Origin: Berberis thunbergii
Taxonomy: Eukaryota > Streptophyta > Magnoliopsida > Ranunculales > Berberidaceae
DNA: 64,000 nucleotides
NCBI GenBank assembly: GCA_003290165.1
Contig: QNQO01006261.1
Span: 25,577 to 89,576, forward strand
Reading direction: 5' to 3'
The notes below the pieces were generated by a model. The model made no database searches. It was not told the origin of the DNA and was given only the letters and a program-made list of their open reading frames with translations. Below, in pieces: positions 1 to 9,565 of the stretch (its first letter is position 1; every line of letters begins with the position of its first letter). The position numbers and the translations under genes were made by a program.

Positions 1-134
1 AAAAGATAAATGTATGAAAAACAAATAGAAATAAAAAATTCAAACAAGAAAAAAGATTGTTGACTTAACCATTATAATAGAAAATACAGATTAAATATCT
101 TATCAAAGAATGGCAGATATAGCATAATAACCAC

Positions 135-142
135 TATAAATA
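135..142 (+). promoter_or_regulatory. TATA-box-like TATAAATA before the beta-glucosidase start
   Basis: TATAAATA lies 16 nt before the first ATG (151) and 43 nt before a second ATG (178) in ACCATGG context. With a start site about 30 nt past the TATA box, the first ATG would fall upstream of the transcript. Translation would then begin at 178, directly at the hydrophobic signal peptide. This is inference from spacing only. Confidence 0.45.
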
Positions 143-150
143 CAAAAGCC

Positions 151-2022
151 ATGGATTCTCTAAGATCCAAACCTACCATGGCTATTCGAGTTGTTCTCTT
201 CTTAGGCATTCTTGCAATGGCTCTTAGTATGGTACTTGTTCAAGCGGATCATAATGACTCTGTCCCCTTCAATCGATATAGATTTCCTAAAGTTTTTGTT
301 TTCGGAACTGCTTCTTCTTCATATCAGGTACATTTTCTTTATTTCATTGTCATATGTTTGTATAATAGCATAAACTTTTCAAGAAGTCTTTTAACATTTC
401 CGATGTTATTGTCTATGTTGTAGATTGAAGGTGGAGCTAATGAAGGTGGTAGAGGTCCAAGCATATGGGATACTTTCACCCATCAACACCCAGGTTTTCC
501 TACTATCTGTTCTGACACTCCAGTATATGGATTTGTGTAATCTATGCACATAAGGGAATCCAATAATAAAATCAGGCTGTTAGTAATAGAAATAAACTAC
601 AAACTACATTTCCCTGTTTTGTTTTAGTTTTCTTTTCATTCTGGCTATTGCAATTTCCCAATGGACGCTAGGCTCAAAGATCAAATTAATTAATAGATGA
701 AAAATAAAAAAAATCAAAGACAACATAACATGCATGACAGGGGATGAATTTAATTATATATGTGTGTGTGTGTACACACATATATATAAACATCTCTAAG
801 CCTCTAATACATGTTATATTTTATGGTAAACAAAAATACGGTGTTTTATATGTAATGATGTTTATACCATCCCATTTTTAGTTATAAATATGCCAATGGT
901 TCCCTGATGATATATGTTGGCAGCACAGAGAAGATAACAGACCACAGTAATGGCGATGTTGCAGTTGATTCCTATCATCTTTATAAGGTTAATACTTTTA
1001 ACATCTCTTTCTGTTATTGTTTCTCTGTATTGGTTATTTGTGTTCTCTGAATGTGGACTTTTTATTTACATGTTTTTAATTTTGTTTTTCCCCATTCAGG
1101 AAGATGTCAAGATCATGAAAAAAATGAACATGGATACATATCGGTTCTCCATTTCTTGGTCGAGACTTATACCAAGTGAGCATGTTTCCAACCCTACTTT
1201 TCAAGTCATGTGGATAAGTTGGTTATTCAATAAAATACATTTGGTCACTTTCTTTGTCCATTTCACGATAATATATATCTATTAATTGAAAATATATTTT
1301 TCATATGCACTCGGCATATGATGAACCAAACTTCCCATGTCTTTACTCTTTACAGAAACTTATAAGTGTGGATGTGAGAATTTATTTACGTAAAGAAAGT
1401 AACTTTTTGTGGTGACATTTATGACCAAGAGGCCCCTTCTACACCTCAATCTATTTTTAGGAACTTTTATCCTGGTAACATACATTTTCTACAAAACTAT
1501 CAAAATAAAACCCTGCAATAATAGTTTTTTAACTGGGTCTTGATAACTTCTTGTGTTAGATGGGAAGAGAAAGGACGGAGTGAATCAAGAAGGCATCAAT
1601 TATTACAACAACCTCATCAACGAGCTCCTATCCAAATGTCGTCATTCTGATAAAATGCCACCTCTTCCATTTTTTCTCTGTTTTCTTCACTGCTATAATG
1701 TGCATTCCATCCATCTTATGCTTTTGTAAGCTTCCAGGTGTGCAGCCTTATGTGACTCTCTACCACTGGGTTATCCAAATTGGTCAAAAGTTCATTCGAC
1801 TTCATTGGATTAAACTACTACACTGCAAACTATGCATCTCATGCTCCTCCTTCTAATAACCCACCGAGTTATCAAGTTGATTCTCGTGCTAAACTCACCA
1901 GTAAGTTCTGCGATTCAACTTTACTTGACTGATTATTCTAGCTTACAATTGAAAAACTAATGTTTATAAACACTTCCCTTTCTTTTACAGCTGAGAAGAA
2001 TGGAATCCCAATTGGTGCTCAG
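151..2022 (+). pseudogene. Beta-glucosidase (glycoside hydrolase family 1) pseudogene, internally deleted
   Basis: Six GH1-like exons are readable: 151-327 (signal peptide, then FPKVFVFGTASSSYQ), 424-493 ([18 protein letters not shown]), 924-987 (DGDVAVDSYHLYK type), 1100-1175 (MDTYRFSISWSRLIP), about 1560-1637 (GVNQEGINYYNNLINELL) and about 1737-1769 (GVQPYVTLYHW). Straight after LYHW the sequence jumps, through about 20 bp of unmatched bases, to a late GH1 exon (FDFIGLNYYTANYASHAPP, about 1790-1900) and a short exon at 1991-2022 (EKNGIPIGAQ). The central part with the acid/base Asn-Glu-Pro motif and the C-terminal part with the nucleophile Glu (ITENG region) are absent, so no active enzyme is possible. 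Plant GH1 enzymes are vacuolar, apoplastic or plastid hydrolases of glucosides, some cyanogenic. It could be a decayed resident gene or the first of the captured fragments downstream; the sequence does not decide. Confidence 0.9.
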
Positions 2023-2321
2023 GTACTTCTGAATAAAATCTCAACAAGACTTTCATCAAGTGATTTCTGGATTTCAAAGCCAGTTCCCTAGACTAGTTAT
2101 AAAGGACAAGGACTACTTTACTCTGAGTTTTTACCTATGTCCTGATATATCTTGTTTTGCAGGGAATTGAACTCTGAAATTTGTTGTCCTAAGTTTTTAC
2201 CTATGTCCTGAAGTTGCACGAGCATTTATTGTGTCATGGTATTGACAATACATATAAGGTTCTCATTCCCCTGTTCTATACTAAATTCTGTATAGGACAC
2301 TAAATGTGTCTTGAATTGCAG
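2023..2321. other. Unassigned spacer between GH1 and VPS32 fragments
   Basis: No recognisable coding sequence. The phrase around 'tttttacctatgtcctga' occurs twice (about 2128-2147 and 2192-2211), a short direct repeat. The right edge is the acceptor TTGCAG before the VPS32 exon. Confidence 0.4.
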
Positions 2322-2513
2322 GATGAATTGGAAGCTGAGCTTGAGGAATTGGAAGGTGCGGAGTTGGAAGAACAACTTCTCCAGCCTGCTACAACTGCCC
2401 CTGCAGCTCCCATACATGTTCCAGCAGAAAGACAGCCAACTCGACCTGCTCCTCGAAAGAACACTGCTGAGGAAGACGAGCTGGCTGCATTACAAGCAGA
2501 GATGGCACTCTGA
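2322..2513 (+). pseudogene. VPS32: VPS32/SNF7 (ESCRT-III, CHMP4-type) last exon, captured fragment
   Basis: After a TTGCAG acceptor an open exon of 63 codons begins DELEAELEELEGAELEEQLL, continues through a Pro/Ala-rich linker (QPATTAPAAP) and ends AEEDELAALQAEMAL followed by TGA. This is the acidic helix and C-terminal tail of plant VPS32 (SNF7), the main polymerising subunit of ESCRT-III, which acts in membrane scission at multivesicular bodies. The core N-terminal helices are absent: nothing upstream back to the GH1 remnant resembles them. The exon is in frame and unbroken, so capture may be fairly recent or neutral drift short. It has the same orientation as the PDS5 and RPB2 pieces downstream, all apparently inside one CACTA element. 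Confidence 0.9.
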
Positions 2514-3931
2514 GCTGGTAGGTTACCAGTTGTTACTCTGTCTCTTCAACTTTTTCTGTTTCTTACTGTCCCCTTCTTATGAACTACTTTCAAGTTTTTC
2601 AAATAGAAAATTGTGAGAACTTCTCTAAACTAGCTCAGAATTTGTGAAAGGTGCTTAAAAAGGCTTAAATTATTTGTCTTTTCAGCTGGGCTTTGACATT
2701 TTGTGGTCCTTGTGGATATTAAGTTGAAGTATTGATATGTATGATATAGTGCAGATGTTTCTTGTGCATTCTATTTCAGAATTTGGATAACGCTTTTGCT
2801 GAAATAAATGTACCTCCTCGTTCTCCCCCAGTGGTCATTGACAATGCCTCTGTCTCCTTGGCTGATAAATGTGGCAAAAATTGGTAAAGGGTTTGTTGCA
2901 GCTGGTGAAATATGTCACTTCACAACTATCAGAGGGGTTGTCAGTAGACTACTTGGCAACATTTTTTTTTCTGAAGTTTTTTACATGTTATAAACTATTG
3001 TGCTAACCCAGAATCTCCTAATTAGAAGCTCATAATGCTAGTGACCTACAATAAGGTTAGTATTGTTTCGCTTACTAGCTGAATGTTGAAGCTTGATAAT
3101 TACACTCATATTGTACCAATAAGATTGAAGCCTAGCAATTAATTGCAATAATCTGAGAGGGCCTTATAACCTTCAAATTTTTTATTGTGCTCAGCTGCTC
3201 ATGATTGTTCGAGTCAGATTGCTTGTATGATTGAATTTCCTTGTTCCTTACTGCCACCACCGTTAGCAATTTAATTGTTGTTTTCGTCAAGGTTCCTTTT
3301 GATTTGGATCTACATCTTGTTAAGATTTTCTGAATTTCTTATTCATAATCAATGCCCTAGTTTTGAATGTTATCTGAAATTCATAAGTATTGTACATTTG
3401 TTTAGCTGATGATATATCTTCTTTGAATAAACACTTGTACCAATTAGAGTCTTGTTAAAAATGGAACTTTAGACATGATTTCTGTAGATAAACATCTTTA
3501 AATGTCTGTTCATTATATCTTTATGGACTCATTACTGGTGGAGTGGTAATTAATGGAACCTTAGAAGGTGCTGTTACCTGGGAGCCCCCATTTCTGAGGG
3601 GAGGGGGCAAATTTTCATTATTCTGGATCACCTTTACGTGTTGGTGAATTTGCCCTACATTTTTCATGATACAGCCTAAGAAATGGGGTTTGCATATAGG
3701 TTATTGGCATATCTAATGGCCACACTGATACTGTTATGATCATCATTGTCATTTCTAAATGTCATTCTTTCTGGATTATTGAGCTTCAGTGATTTTTTAA
3801 ATTCCTGCAACCTTTTTCACCTATGTCATTAGTTTCCCCCTTCCATTTTACTGTATCTCCTTCCTCTTTAAGTTTTTCTATTTTACCGGTGGCCATATGC
3901 CAATTTCGAGTTGTTTATCTTGACATTTCAG
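2514..3931 (+). other. Intron-like and 3'-flank sequence between VPS32 and Tudor fragments
   Basis: Mostly AT-rich sequence that looks like 3'UTR and intron. One exon-like stretch at about 2779-2874 reads NLDNAFAEINVPPRSPP and then VVIDNASVSLADKCGKNW before an in-frame stop. I do not recognise the protein; it may be an upstream exon of the Tudor gene or a separate captured piece. Nothing else is supportable here. Confidence 0.35.
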
Positions 3932-4358
3932 GTTTCTATCGGAGCGCATCCCATTGAGGATTTCGAAGAAAACCTTGTCGGTATAAAAGTTATAGTCTGG
4001 TGGCCAATGGATAAGATGTAAGCATCAGAATTTTTCTGCGTATTTGTGCATTTACATGTGCAAATAGTAAGAGTTGTGATACACATTTTATTTTGTCCAC
4101 ATAGAACTTGTCGATTTACCCACATAACCTTGTTAGTTGTTACAACATTTTCTGTTGTTTAGATTGATCTGATAGGGAAAGAAAGGAATGAAGAAATTTG
4201 AGCCTGCAGCTAGTTAAGATGTGTCACAAATTTTGGATATTGGCAATTTTTTTCATGTATTCAGTTAATGAGTCATTCTGCTTCTGTTGCTCTTTTCTGG
4301 TTGCAGGTTTTATGAAGGCATTATTGATTCTTTTGATCCAGTAAAAAAGAAGCATAAG
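3932..4358 (+). pseudogene. PDS5-like Tudor domain fragment (two exons)
   Basis: Exon 3932-4017, after a TTTCAG acceptor, encodes ENLVGIKVIVWWPMDKM. Exon 4306-4358, after TTGCAG, encodes FYEGIIDSFDPVKKKHK. Joined, these match the first strands of the Tudor domain found at the C-terminus of plant PDS5 cohesin cofactors (pattern NLVGxxVxVWWPMDxxFYEGxxxSFDPxKKKHK). The expected next strand (LYxDGDxExL) is missing: the next exon at 4505 belongs to RPB2 instead. The result is a Tudor/RPB2 chimera at the DNA level with splice sites kept. PDS5 proteins bind cohesin and assist sister-chromatid cohesion; this half-domain could not fold normally. Confidence 0.78.
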
Positions 4359-4504
4359 GTGTGAATCAATGTCCTGCATGCAAACCTGTGATTCCTTGCA
4401 TTTTTAGTAATTCCATTACTCATTTATTTATTTAGTTATGTTACTTCAGTAACTTAGGATCTAAGCACGTGGCTTTCTTGTTTCAAATTTTTTTTTTTCT
4501 GTAG

Positions 4505-5330
4505 GTCGCACTAGACTACATTGGTAAAAGAGGATCAACTGTAGGTGTGACGAAAGAGAAGAGGATTAAGTAGGTTCTATGTTCATAATTATGTTATGCA
4601 TGCGAATGAAAGGATGTTGTTTTACTCCAGATAGATCCTTCTCTTTAAAGATGTTTGAATTCACTGTGAGAATTACTTACTATATCTGTACAGGTATGCT
4701 AAAGAGATACTTCAAAAAGAAATGCTTCCTCATGTTGGCGTGGGGGAATATTGTGAAACAAAGAAAGGCTACTATTTTGGGTAGGTTGTGGCCTCTTTTA
4801 ATTTTTTAGATCATGATGTCTCACAAAGCATATCTGAGAGTTTTGGTATTGCTTCCAGATATATCATCCACCGACTTTTACTCTGTGCTCTTGGCCGAAG
4901 ACTCGAAGATGACAGGGATCATTACGGAAACAAGAGGCTGGATCTTGCTGGCCCATTACTTGGAGGCCTATTCCGAATGGTTTGTTTATCGTGAAGTCTT
5001 TGGAGATATTCAGACTTTTATGATGTTTAACTACATGTGTGACTTCGTTGTCTATGAATGCAGCTGTTTAGAAAGTTGACAAGGGATGTTAAACCATCCA
5101 TTCAGAAGGTGCTGACTCTCTCCCTCCCTTTCTACCCTCTACCACTACATGAATGCATGAACGAAGATGTTCCTATTTGTAATATAGGTTTTCTTGTAGC
5201 TAATTTATTTATGTGAATAAATAGTGTCTTGACAAGGGAAAAGATGTTGACCTGCGAATGGCAATCAATGCCAAAAACAATTACAAGTGGCCTTAAGTAT
5301 TCTCTTGCCACTGGAAATTGGGGAGGCAGA
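4505..5330 (+). pseudogene. NRPB2: RNA polymerase II second-largest subunit (RPB2) fragment, five exons
   Basis: The exons read in order along a region of plant NRPB2: 4505-about 4570 (DYIGKRGSTVGVTKEKRIK), 4695-4781 ([20 protein letters not shown] and ETKKGYYFG), 4858-4979 ([14 protein letters not shown], then [20 protein letters not shown]), 5063-5108 (LFRKLTRDVKPSIQK) and 5225-about 5330 (DKGKDVDLRMAINAK, then after a one-base slip TITSGLKYSLATGNWG). This is the RPB2 protrusion/lobe/fork side of the catalytic half. The first 54 to 67 nt of each exon are well kept, but an extra A near 5278 breaks the frame and about 80-90% of the subunit is absent. Retained introns show capture from genomic DNA and not from mRNA. 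Confidence 0.95.
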
Positions 5331-5596
5331 AAATGATGCAGATGTCAGGTTTGACTTCTTCTATGTACGTATGGCTATTCATTTTTCCGTGTCTGCATTT
5401 CCTTCCCTCTACATCACTGTGGTTAAAGTTAAATCCTTATTTATGATGCTCATAAAGATATTTTGTAAAAAATATGTAAGTTCTAACAACCACTGTTTTT
5501 TTTAGGTGTGTTCTTGTATTTCAGGTTAAGATTTATATACCGACTTAGTGTGTGTGTGTATTGTTATACTTATACAATGCCATGATGCAATTTCAG
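5331..5596 (+). other. Unassigned AT-rich stretch after the RPB2 fragment
   Basis: No recognisable coding sequence; T-rich tracts and CAG acceptors (about 5524 and 5596) suggest intron sequence leading into the transposon-derived exon. Confidence 0.35.
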
Positions 5597-5790
5597 GTTA
5601 TGCGAGGATACAATTTGAAGTGGCGGTAGAATCTGAGAAACATTCAGCGGTGCCGCAATGTACAGACGAAGTTAGGACTGTAGGAGAAGCTGTTGGCCAT
5701 TTCATTTCGTGGCCAAAAAAGCTGGTGTATATATATGATAGCATATTAACAATTTTGTATGAATGCTTAAATTATATTTTGAATGAATGA
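5597..5790 (+). pseudogene. CACTA (En/Spm) accessory-protein remnant, DUF8039-like
   Basis: The stretch reads FEVAVESEKHSAVPQCTDEV and then VRTVGEAVGHFISWPKKLV before running into AT-rich sequence and a TGA at 5788-5790. The core pattern (xVGEAVGxxxxWPxxLV) is typical of a domain often seen in plant En/Spm CACTA elements, next to the Ulp1-like ORF (annotated DUF8039 or Ptta/En/Spm in plant genomes). It lies about 420 bp from the CACTA terminus, as expected. It shows that the element was once a larger coding CACTA transposon. Family assignment is from memory of the motif and is moderate. Confidence 0.6.
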
Positions 5791-5979
5791 GAAACAGTTA
5801 GTTATCATGTTGTGTCTTTATTGATTGATTGAACGTTGTCATTATTATATTAAATATTATATAAAAAAATATTATATGGTAGTTAATAAAAAAAATTCAC
5901 CTTAATTAAATAGTGCTTTAGAAGCTAATTAAAAAAAAATTCAAAAAAAAAAAATTAAAAAAAAATCAACAAAATTAAA

Positions 5980-6209
5980 TAGCGCTCATAAAAGCGCTAT
6001 TCAAGCTAATTTAAAAAAAAAAATTCACCGAACTTAAATAGCGCTTTTTAAAGCGCTATGTAAGTTAATTAAAAAAAAAACGCTTAGATAGCGCTTTATT
6101 AAGCGCTATCTAACGAAGCGCTATTCAAGTACGCGACTTGCATAGCGCTTTTTTAAGCGCTATCTAAGCCTATTTTTAAGCGCTATGCAAGCCTATATTT
6201 GTAGTAGTG
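5980..6209. repeat. CACTA 1 subterminal repeat cluster (AGCGCT motifs)
   Basis: At least ten copies of AGCGCT, most written as TAGCGCTTnnnAAGCGCTAT, so that neighbouring copies form small hairpins. Subterminal repeats of this kind bind the transposase accessory protein (TNPA-type) in En/Spm elements. The terminus CTATATTTGTAGTAGTG follows. Confidence 0.85.
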
Positions 6210-6576
6210 AAATCAAATCACAAAATTTATCTCATGGTGTTATCTGAAAAAGCATGTGGTGGTGAATAATCTCTAGATTATAAGCGCAATATTAACCAGC
6301 CTGTGGTGGTACAATGCCTTTTTGGTAGCTGTGAATATCCAAATTCACGTATTAATGAAGTTTGTGGTGGTACAAACAAATAATAGGTGTGCAAATAACT
6401 ATATCTTCCAAAATCCACCCTGCAACCAGAACTTGCAGAAGCTTGACGCACAACGCGTTAAAAGTAATCATGTACGCCTGAATTGAAAAATCCTTGGGTT
6501 TTCTACCCGGATGCGAATTAAGTCGATCAATCAACATGGATCCACAGAGCAGCTTGTGGCCATTCTGGCATGGAGT
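6210..6576. other. 367-bp spacer between two opposed CACTA ends, with a coding-like minus-strand stretch
   Basis: This lies outside both transposons. The minus strand from about 6576 to 6420 reads LLCGSMLIDRLNSHPGRKPK followed by DFSIQAYMITFNALCVKLLQ with no stop, which looks like a real exon; I do not recognise the protein. Three short GTGGTGGT(A) motifs recur at about 6256, 6301 and 6365. The AGT just before 6577 is the target duplication of CACTA 2. Confidence 0.4.
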
Positions 6577-6860
6577 CACTACTACAAATATAGGCTTGCA
6601 TAGCGCTTAAAAATAGGCTTAGATAGCGCTATCTAAGCTACCGCTATGGTAGTTTAGATAGCGCTCAAAAAAGCGCTATGCAAGGCGCGTACTTGAATAG
6701 CGCTTCGTTAGATAGCGTTTATATTAAGCGTTATCTAAGCGTTGATTTTTTTTAATTAACTTCAATAGCGCCTTAGAAAGCGCTATGTAAGCTCTAATTT
6801 TTTTTTTAAATTAGCTTGCATAGCGCTTTGATGAGCGCTATTTAATTTTGTTGATTTTTT
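6577..6860. repeat. CACTA 2 left terminus and subterminal AGCGCT cluster
   Basis: It begins CACTACTACAAATATAGGCT and continues with about ten AGCGCT-bearing motifs in both orientations. It mirrors 5980-6209 of CACTA 1. Confidence 0.88.
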
Positions 6861-7166
6861 TTTAATTAGCTTCGGTGAATTTTTTTATTAACTTGATTTG
6901 TTTTTCTATTTTTCCGATACCGATTTTCTGGGCTAAATATAATATTTAATATAATAATGACAACGTTCAATCAATCAATAAAGACACAACATGATAACTA
7001 ACTGTTTCTCATTCATTCAAAATATAATTTAAGCATTCATACAAAGTGCAGCAGGTAACTGACATCTTTTAGTAAATAAACATTCATAAAATATTTTAAG
7101 CAAAGGCATATGGTGAATATTGTTCATACATCCAGCCAACAAAATAATGAGAAATATCAAACTGCA

Positions 7167-7442
7167 CTACATCCAGCCACTTTCCAGCCCGCGCATATCA
7201 CGTCCATTGCTTGCAATCCCCGCCAAGTTCCAACCTCGACTAGGGCCATTTAGTTCTAAGCAATCAACTGCTCCAAGCTTGCCCCCAACACCCAGCCAGA
7301 CCGCACTAAACAGAGTGCCCTGCATCTCCATAAACAGAGTGCACCATAGCACTATGGTAGCCTGAATTGCTGCAGATTTCCTTCCCGAAGGCCAGCATCC
7401 AGCAAGCCAAAATCTCTGGCAGAAAGTCTGTCGCGACACCAT
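7167..7442 (-). other. Unrecognised open stretch within CACTA 2
   Basis: The minus strand is open for 91 codons from an ATG, with many Gly, Trp and Cys (GKLGAVDCLELNGPSRGWNL). The composition is less AT-rich than its surroundings, which suggests a third captured fragment, but no domain is recognised. A chance ORF is possible. It lies downstream of the SQD2 fragment in the same direction. Confidence 0.3.
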
Positions 7443-7969
7443 ATAATGCTAAGCTTGTTCTCTTTTTGATATGATTCGACATACTACAGGATTTTATAGA
7501 CCTGCATCACAAGTTAGATAATAACACAGTTAAAGGAAGCAACAACATGATAATGCTCTGATGAAGCAAAGAAAATTGAAACTACACTAATAAGATGTAA
7601 TTACAGCATAAGAAACAAGGCAAATCTACCTGATGTAACCGTACAATAGACAAGCTAGAATTATGACGGAATAGGAGGTGCGTATTCACAATAAGAATTT
7701 CTTGCTGCACATTTAAATATATCTGCAGACACAAAAGTAGAATATATCTGCAGACACAATAAGAATTTACCAGCCAACCAAATGTGTATCTTGGAATATA
7801 TCTGCAGACACAAAAGTAGAATCGGACTTTACACTGTAGAAATCATGTATCCAAGATTTACATAACAGATTATGTATTTCCTACATCTAGCAGACACATG
7901 GCCATGCCTCCAAATACATTGATCATCTCCAAAATTACTGAAAAAAAACTTGAGATAACTGGAACTTAC
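7443..7969. other. Unassigned interior of CACTA 2 with a short tandem repeat
   Basis: ATATATCTGCAGACACA(A) recurs three times at about 7718-7820. The minus strand near 7925-7868 reads EMINVFGGMAMCLLDVGNT before a stop, possibly part of an exon, but I cannot name it. Nothing else is supportable. Confidence 0.3.
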
Positions 7970-8332
7970 ATTGGAACGTGAGTATGATAAGACATCACTA
8001 TAGGAACACACAGAAGCTTCGCAATGATGAGAGCGCCAAATACCTAACCACAATCAGTATTATCATCAGCATTATATGGCATCTTCTCAGAAATAGTTGG
8101 ATTCATGTTTAGCAAATTTTTAGACCATTCTTGTAGAATATGATAACAATACTATGTATGACAACAATACGGATTTAACAAAATTTGAATAAAAGAATGG
8201 GTTCAGGCAATTACCATTATTCCAGGTGATGATGCATGTATTATGTCAGGCTTGAAATTGGCAACCTCCGATATTATTCTAGGGCTGAGTGCTAGCGAAA
8301 GGGGAAACTTTTTATACCACGGGCACGGAAAG
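7970..8332 (-). pseudogene. SQD2: Sulfoquinovosyltransferase SQD2 fragment (two exons)
   Basis: On the minus strand, exon 8332-8215 follows a TTACAG acceptor and reads FPCPWYKKFPLSLALSPRI, then ISEVANFKPDIIHASSPGIM, with a GTAATT donor. Exon 8043-7970 reads FGALIIAKLLCVPIVMSYHT and HVP, with a GTAAGT donor. These are two consecutive exons of the N-terminal Rossmann half of SQD2, the GT4 glycosyltransferase that makes the plastid sulfolipid SQDG from UDP-sulfoquinovose and diacylglycerol. The upstream exons (nucleotide start, transit peptide) and the donor-sugar-binding C-terminal half are absent. The splice signals are kept and I see no stop within these exons. It is a captured genomic fragment between the bHLH piece and the left end of CACTA 2. 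Confidence 0.9.
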
Positions 8333-8730
8333 CTGTAAAAATAGGCAAACAGAAGTAGAGATCCATCAGTAAATGGAATGCACTGGTGTAAATATTAATA
8401 TTGAGTCCAGCCACAAACAAAATGAATATCATGCTTCAAACCGAAGTCTAAGGTTTTGACATGGAGGCCACTTTTGTAGGTTACAAATATCAGTATGCTT
8501 TGATATTTGGTGGCAGTGATATACAGGGTAAAGAGATCAATCTCACTAAAAATCATCACCTTTCAAATTTTCTAAGTGCATCAAAGGCGACTTTAGTAGG
8601 AAACTAAGTAAGAAAACTATAGTCAATGGACTTCCCCATATATATTGCTAGCTTTGAAATGAACTTGGACACAACGTGTTTTTCAACAATTCTGATTTAC
8701 CATTTTATTATTATTCAAATTCAAACATTA

Positions 8731-9565
8731 GTAATCATATTTCAAGATGACAGCTTTGCCTGTAACCTGCAAATTCAAGAAATCCCATGCAAATAAACAA
8801 CTTCGCCTGAAACAATAAACAAATTGCAAAGCATAAATCATAAGCTCCAGAAAATCACCTTGTTGCAACCAGGTACAAGCTCCTGAAGAAACTTCATCCT
8901 TTCACTGATTTTTTCTCTTCTAACATGTTATGCAGATGCAATACAAATGAACTTAAACCAATAAGCAACTATTAATGTCATAGAAACTAAAATTCTGGAT
9001 ACAAATCTTACTCTTTCTGCAAGACTATAGCAGTTTGTAGCTTGGCCTCTTCTAGCGCGAACATGGATATATTCTTCCTTGCCAGCATCAGAGGGTTGAG
9101 AACCATCTTTAACCATTTTCCCAGACGCCCTACTGGTAGAGGAAGTTTGATTTTGATCAACCTTCTCTTTGCTTTTGTTGTTACCTTTTGCAGCCTCTGC
9201 GAGAAGTGGCGATGCTCCTTTATCTTGTTCAATTTCAGTATCCTGCATAAAGGAACACTGAAGACAGTGAGATTATAAGATAATTCCTTCAGTCTTCTTG
9301 CCAATTCTATATTGGTTAAATCATAGATAACAACAAACAAAGAAATCCCCATGACAGAAACAACCCAGAATTCCTATATTGGTTAAATCACAGATACCCA
9401 AAAATTAAAAAACCAACCTTTATCAAACAAAACCATTCAATCATATATGCACAAGATAGGAAATACCTCTTGATTTTGTACAACAGTCGGTGTTGTTGCT
9501 GCGTTGGTTGAAGCCTCGCCATGCTCTTGAGAAATGGCGTTCTTGTTGTCTTCTTCAGTACCCAT
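8731..9565 (-). pseudogene. bHLH transcription factor 5' fragment (CIB/BHLH63-74 type)
   Basis: Four exons lie on the minus strand: 9565-9467 (from ATG, MGTEEDNKNAISQEHGEAS, 33 codons), 9242-9012 (77 codons, Lys/Ser/Gln-rich linker then EEYIHVRARRGQATNCYSLA), 8924-8859 (VRREKISERMKFLQELVPGC NK) and 8766 onward (VTGKAVILKYDY). This is the basic region, helix 1 and loop of the CIB-type bHLH family (RARRGQAT...SLAERVRREKISERM...LVPGCNK). Helix 2 (MLDEIINYVQSLQ) is replaced by unrelated sequence after VTGKAVILK. The intron before VRREK ends in AT and not AG, so splicing there may be impaired. The encoded piece could bind neither partner nor DNA properly without helix 2. Upstream 5'UTR-like DNA came with it. 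Confidence 0.9.

Larger units (their letters stand above)
2322..6209 (+). mobile_element. CACTA transposon 1, right part, with captured gene fragments (left end not found)
   Basis: The right terminus TATTTGTAGTAGTG ends at 6209. The last 32 bp are an exact reverse complement of the left terminus of the complete element at 6577-10461. Between about 5980 and 6209 lie many copies of the palindrome-containing motif TAGCGCTT/AAGCGCTA. No CACTACTACAAAT start is present upstream within the window, so the left end is outside it or deleted and the given start is arbitrary. The same-strand run VPS32, Tudor, RPB2 and DUF8039 remnant suggests one gene-capturing element; the GH1 pseudogene may also belong to it. 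Confidence 0.65.

Noticed and set aside
757..795. (TG)n/(CA)n palindrome-like microsatellite in the GH1 intron
   Set aside because: Ordinary simple repeat without further structure.
5130..5160. CACTACATGAATGCATG as a possible left CACTA terminus for element 1
   Set aside because: Only the first six bases agree with the family terminus CACTACTACAAATA, no AGCGCT motifs follow, and it lies inside the RPB2 fragment.
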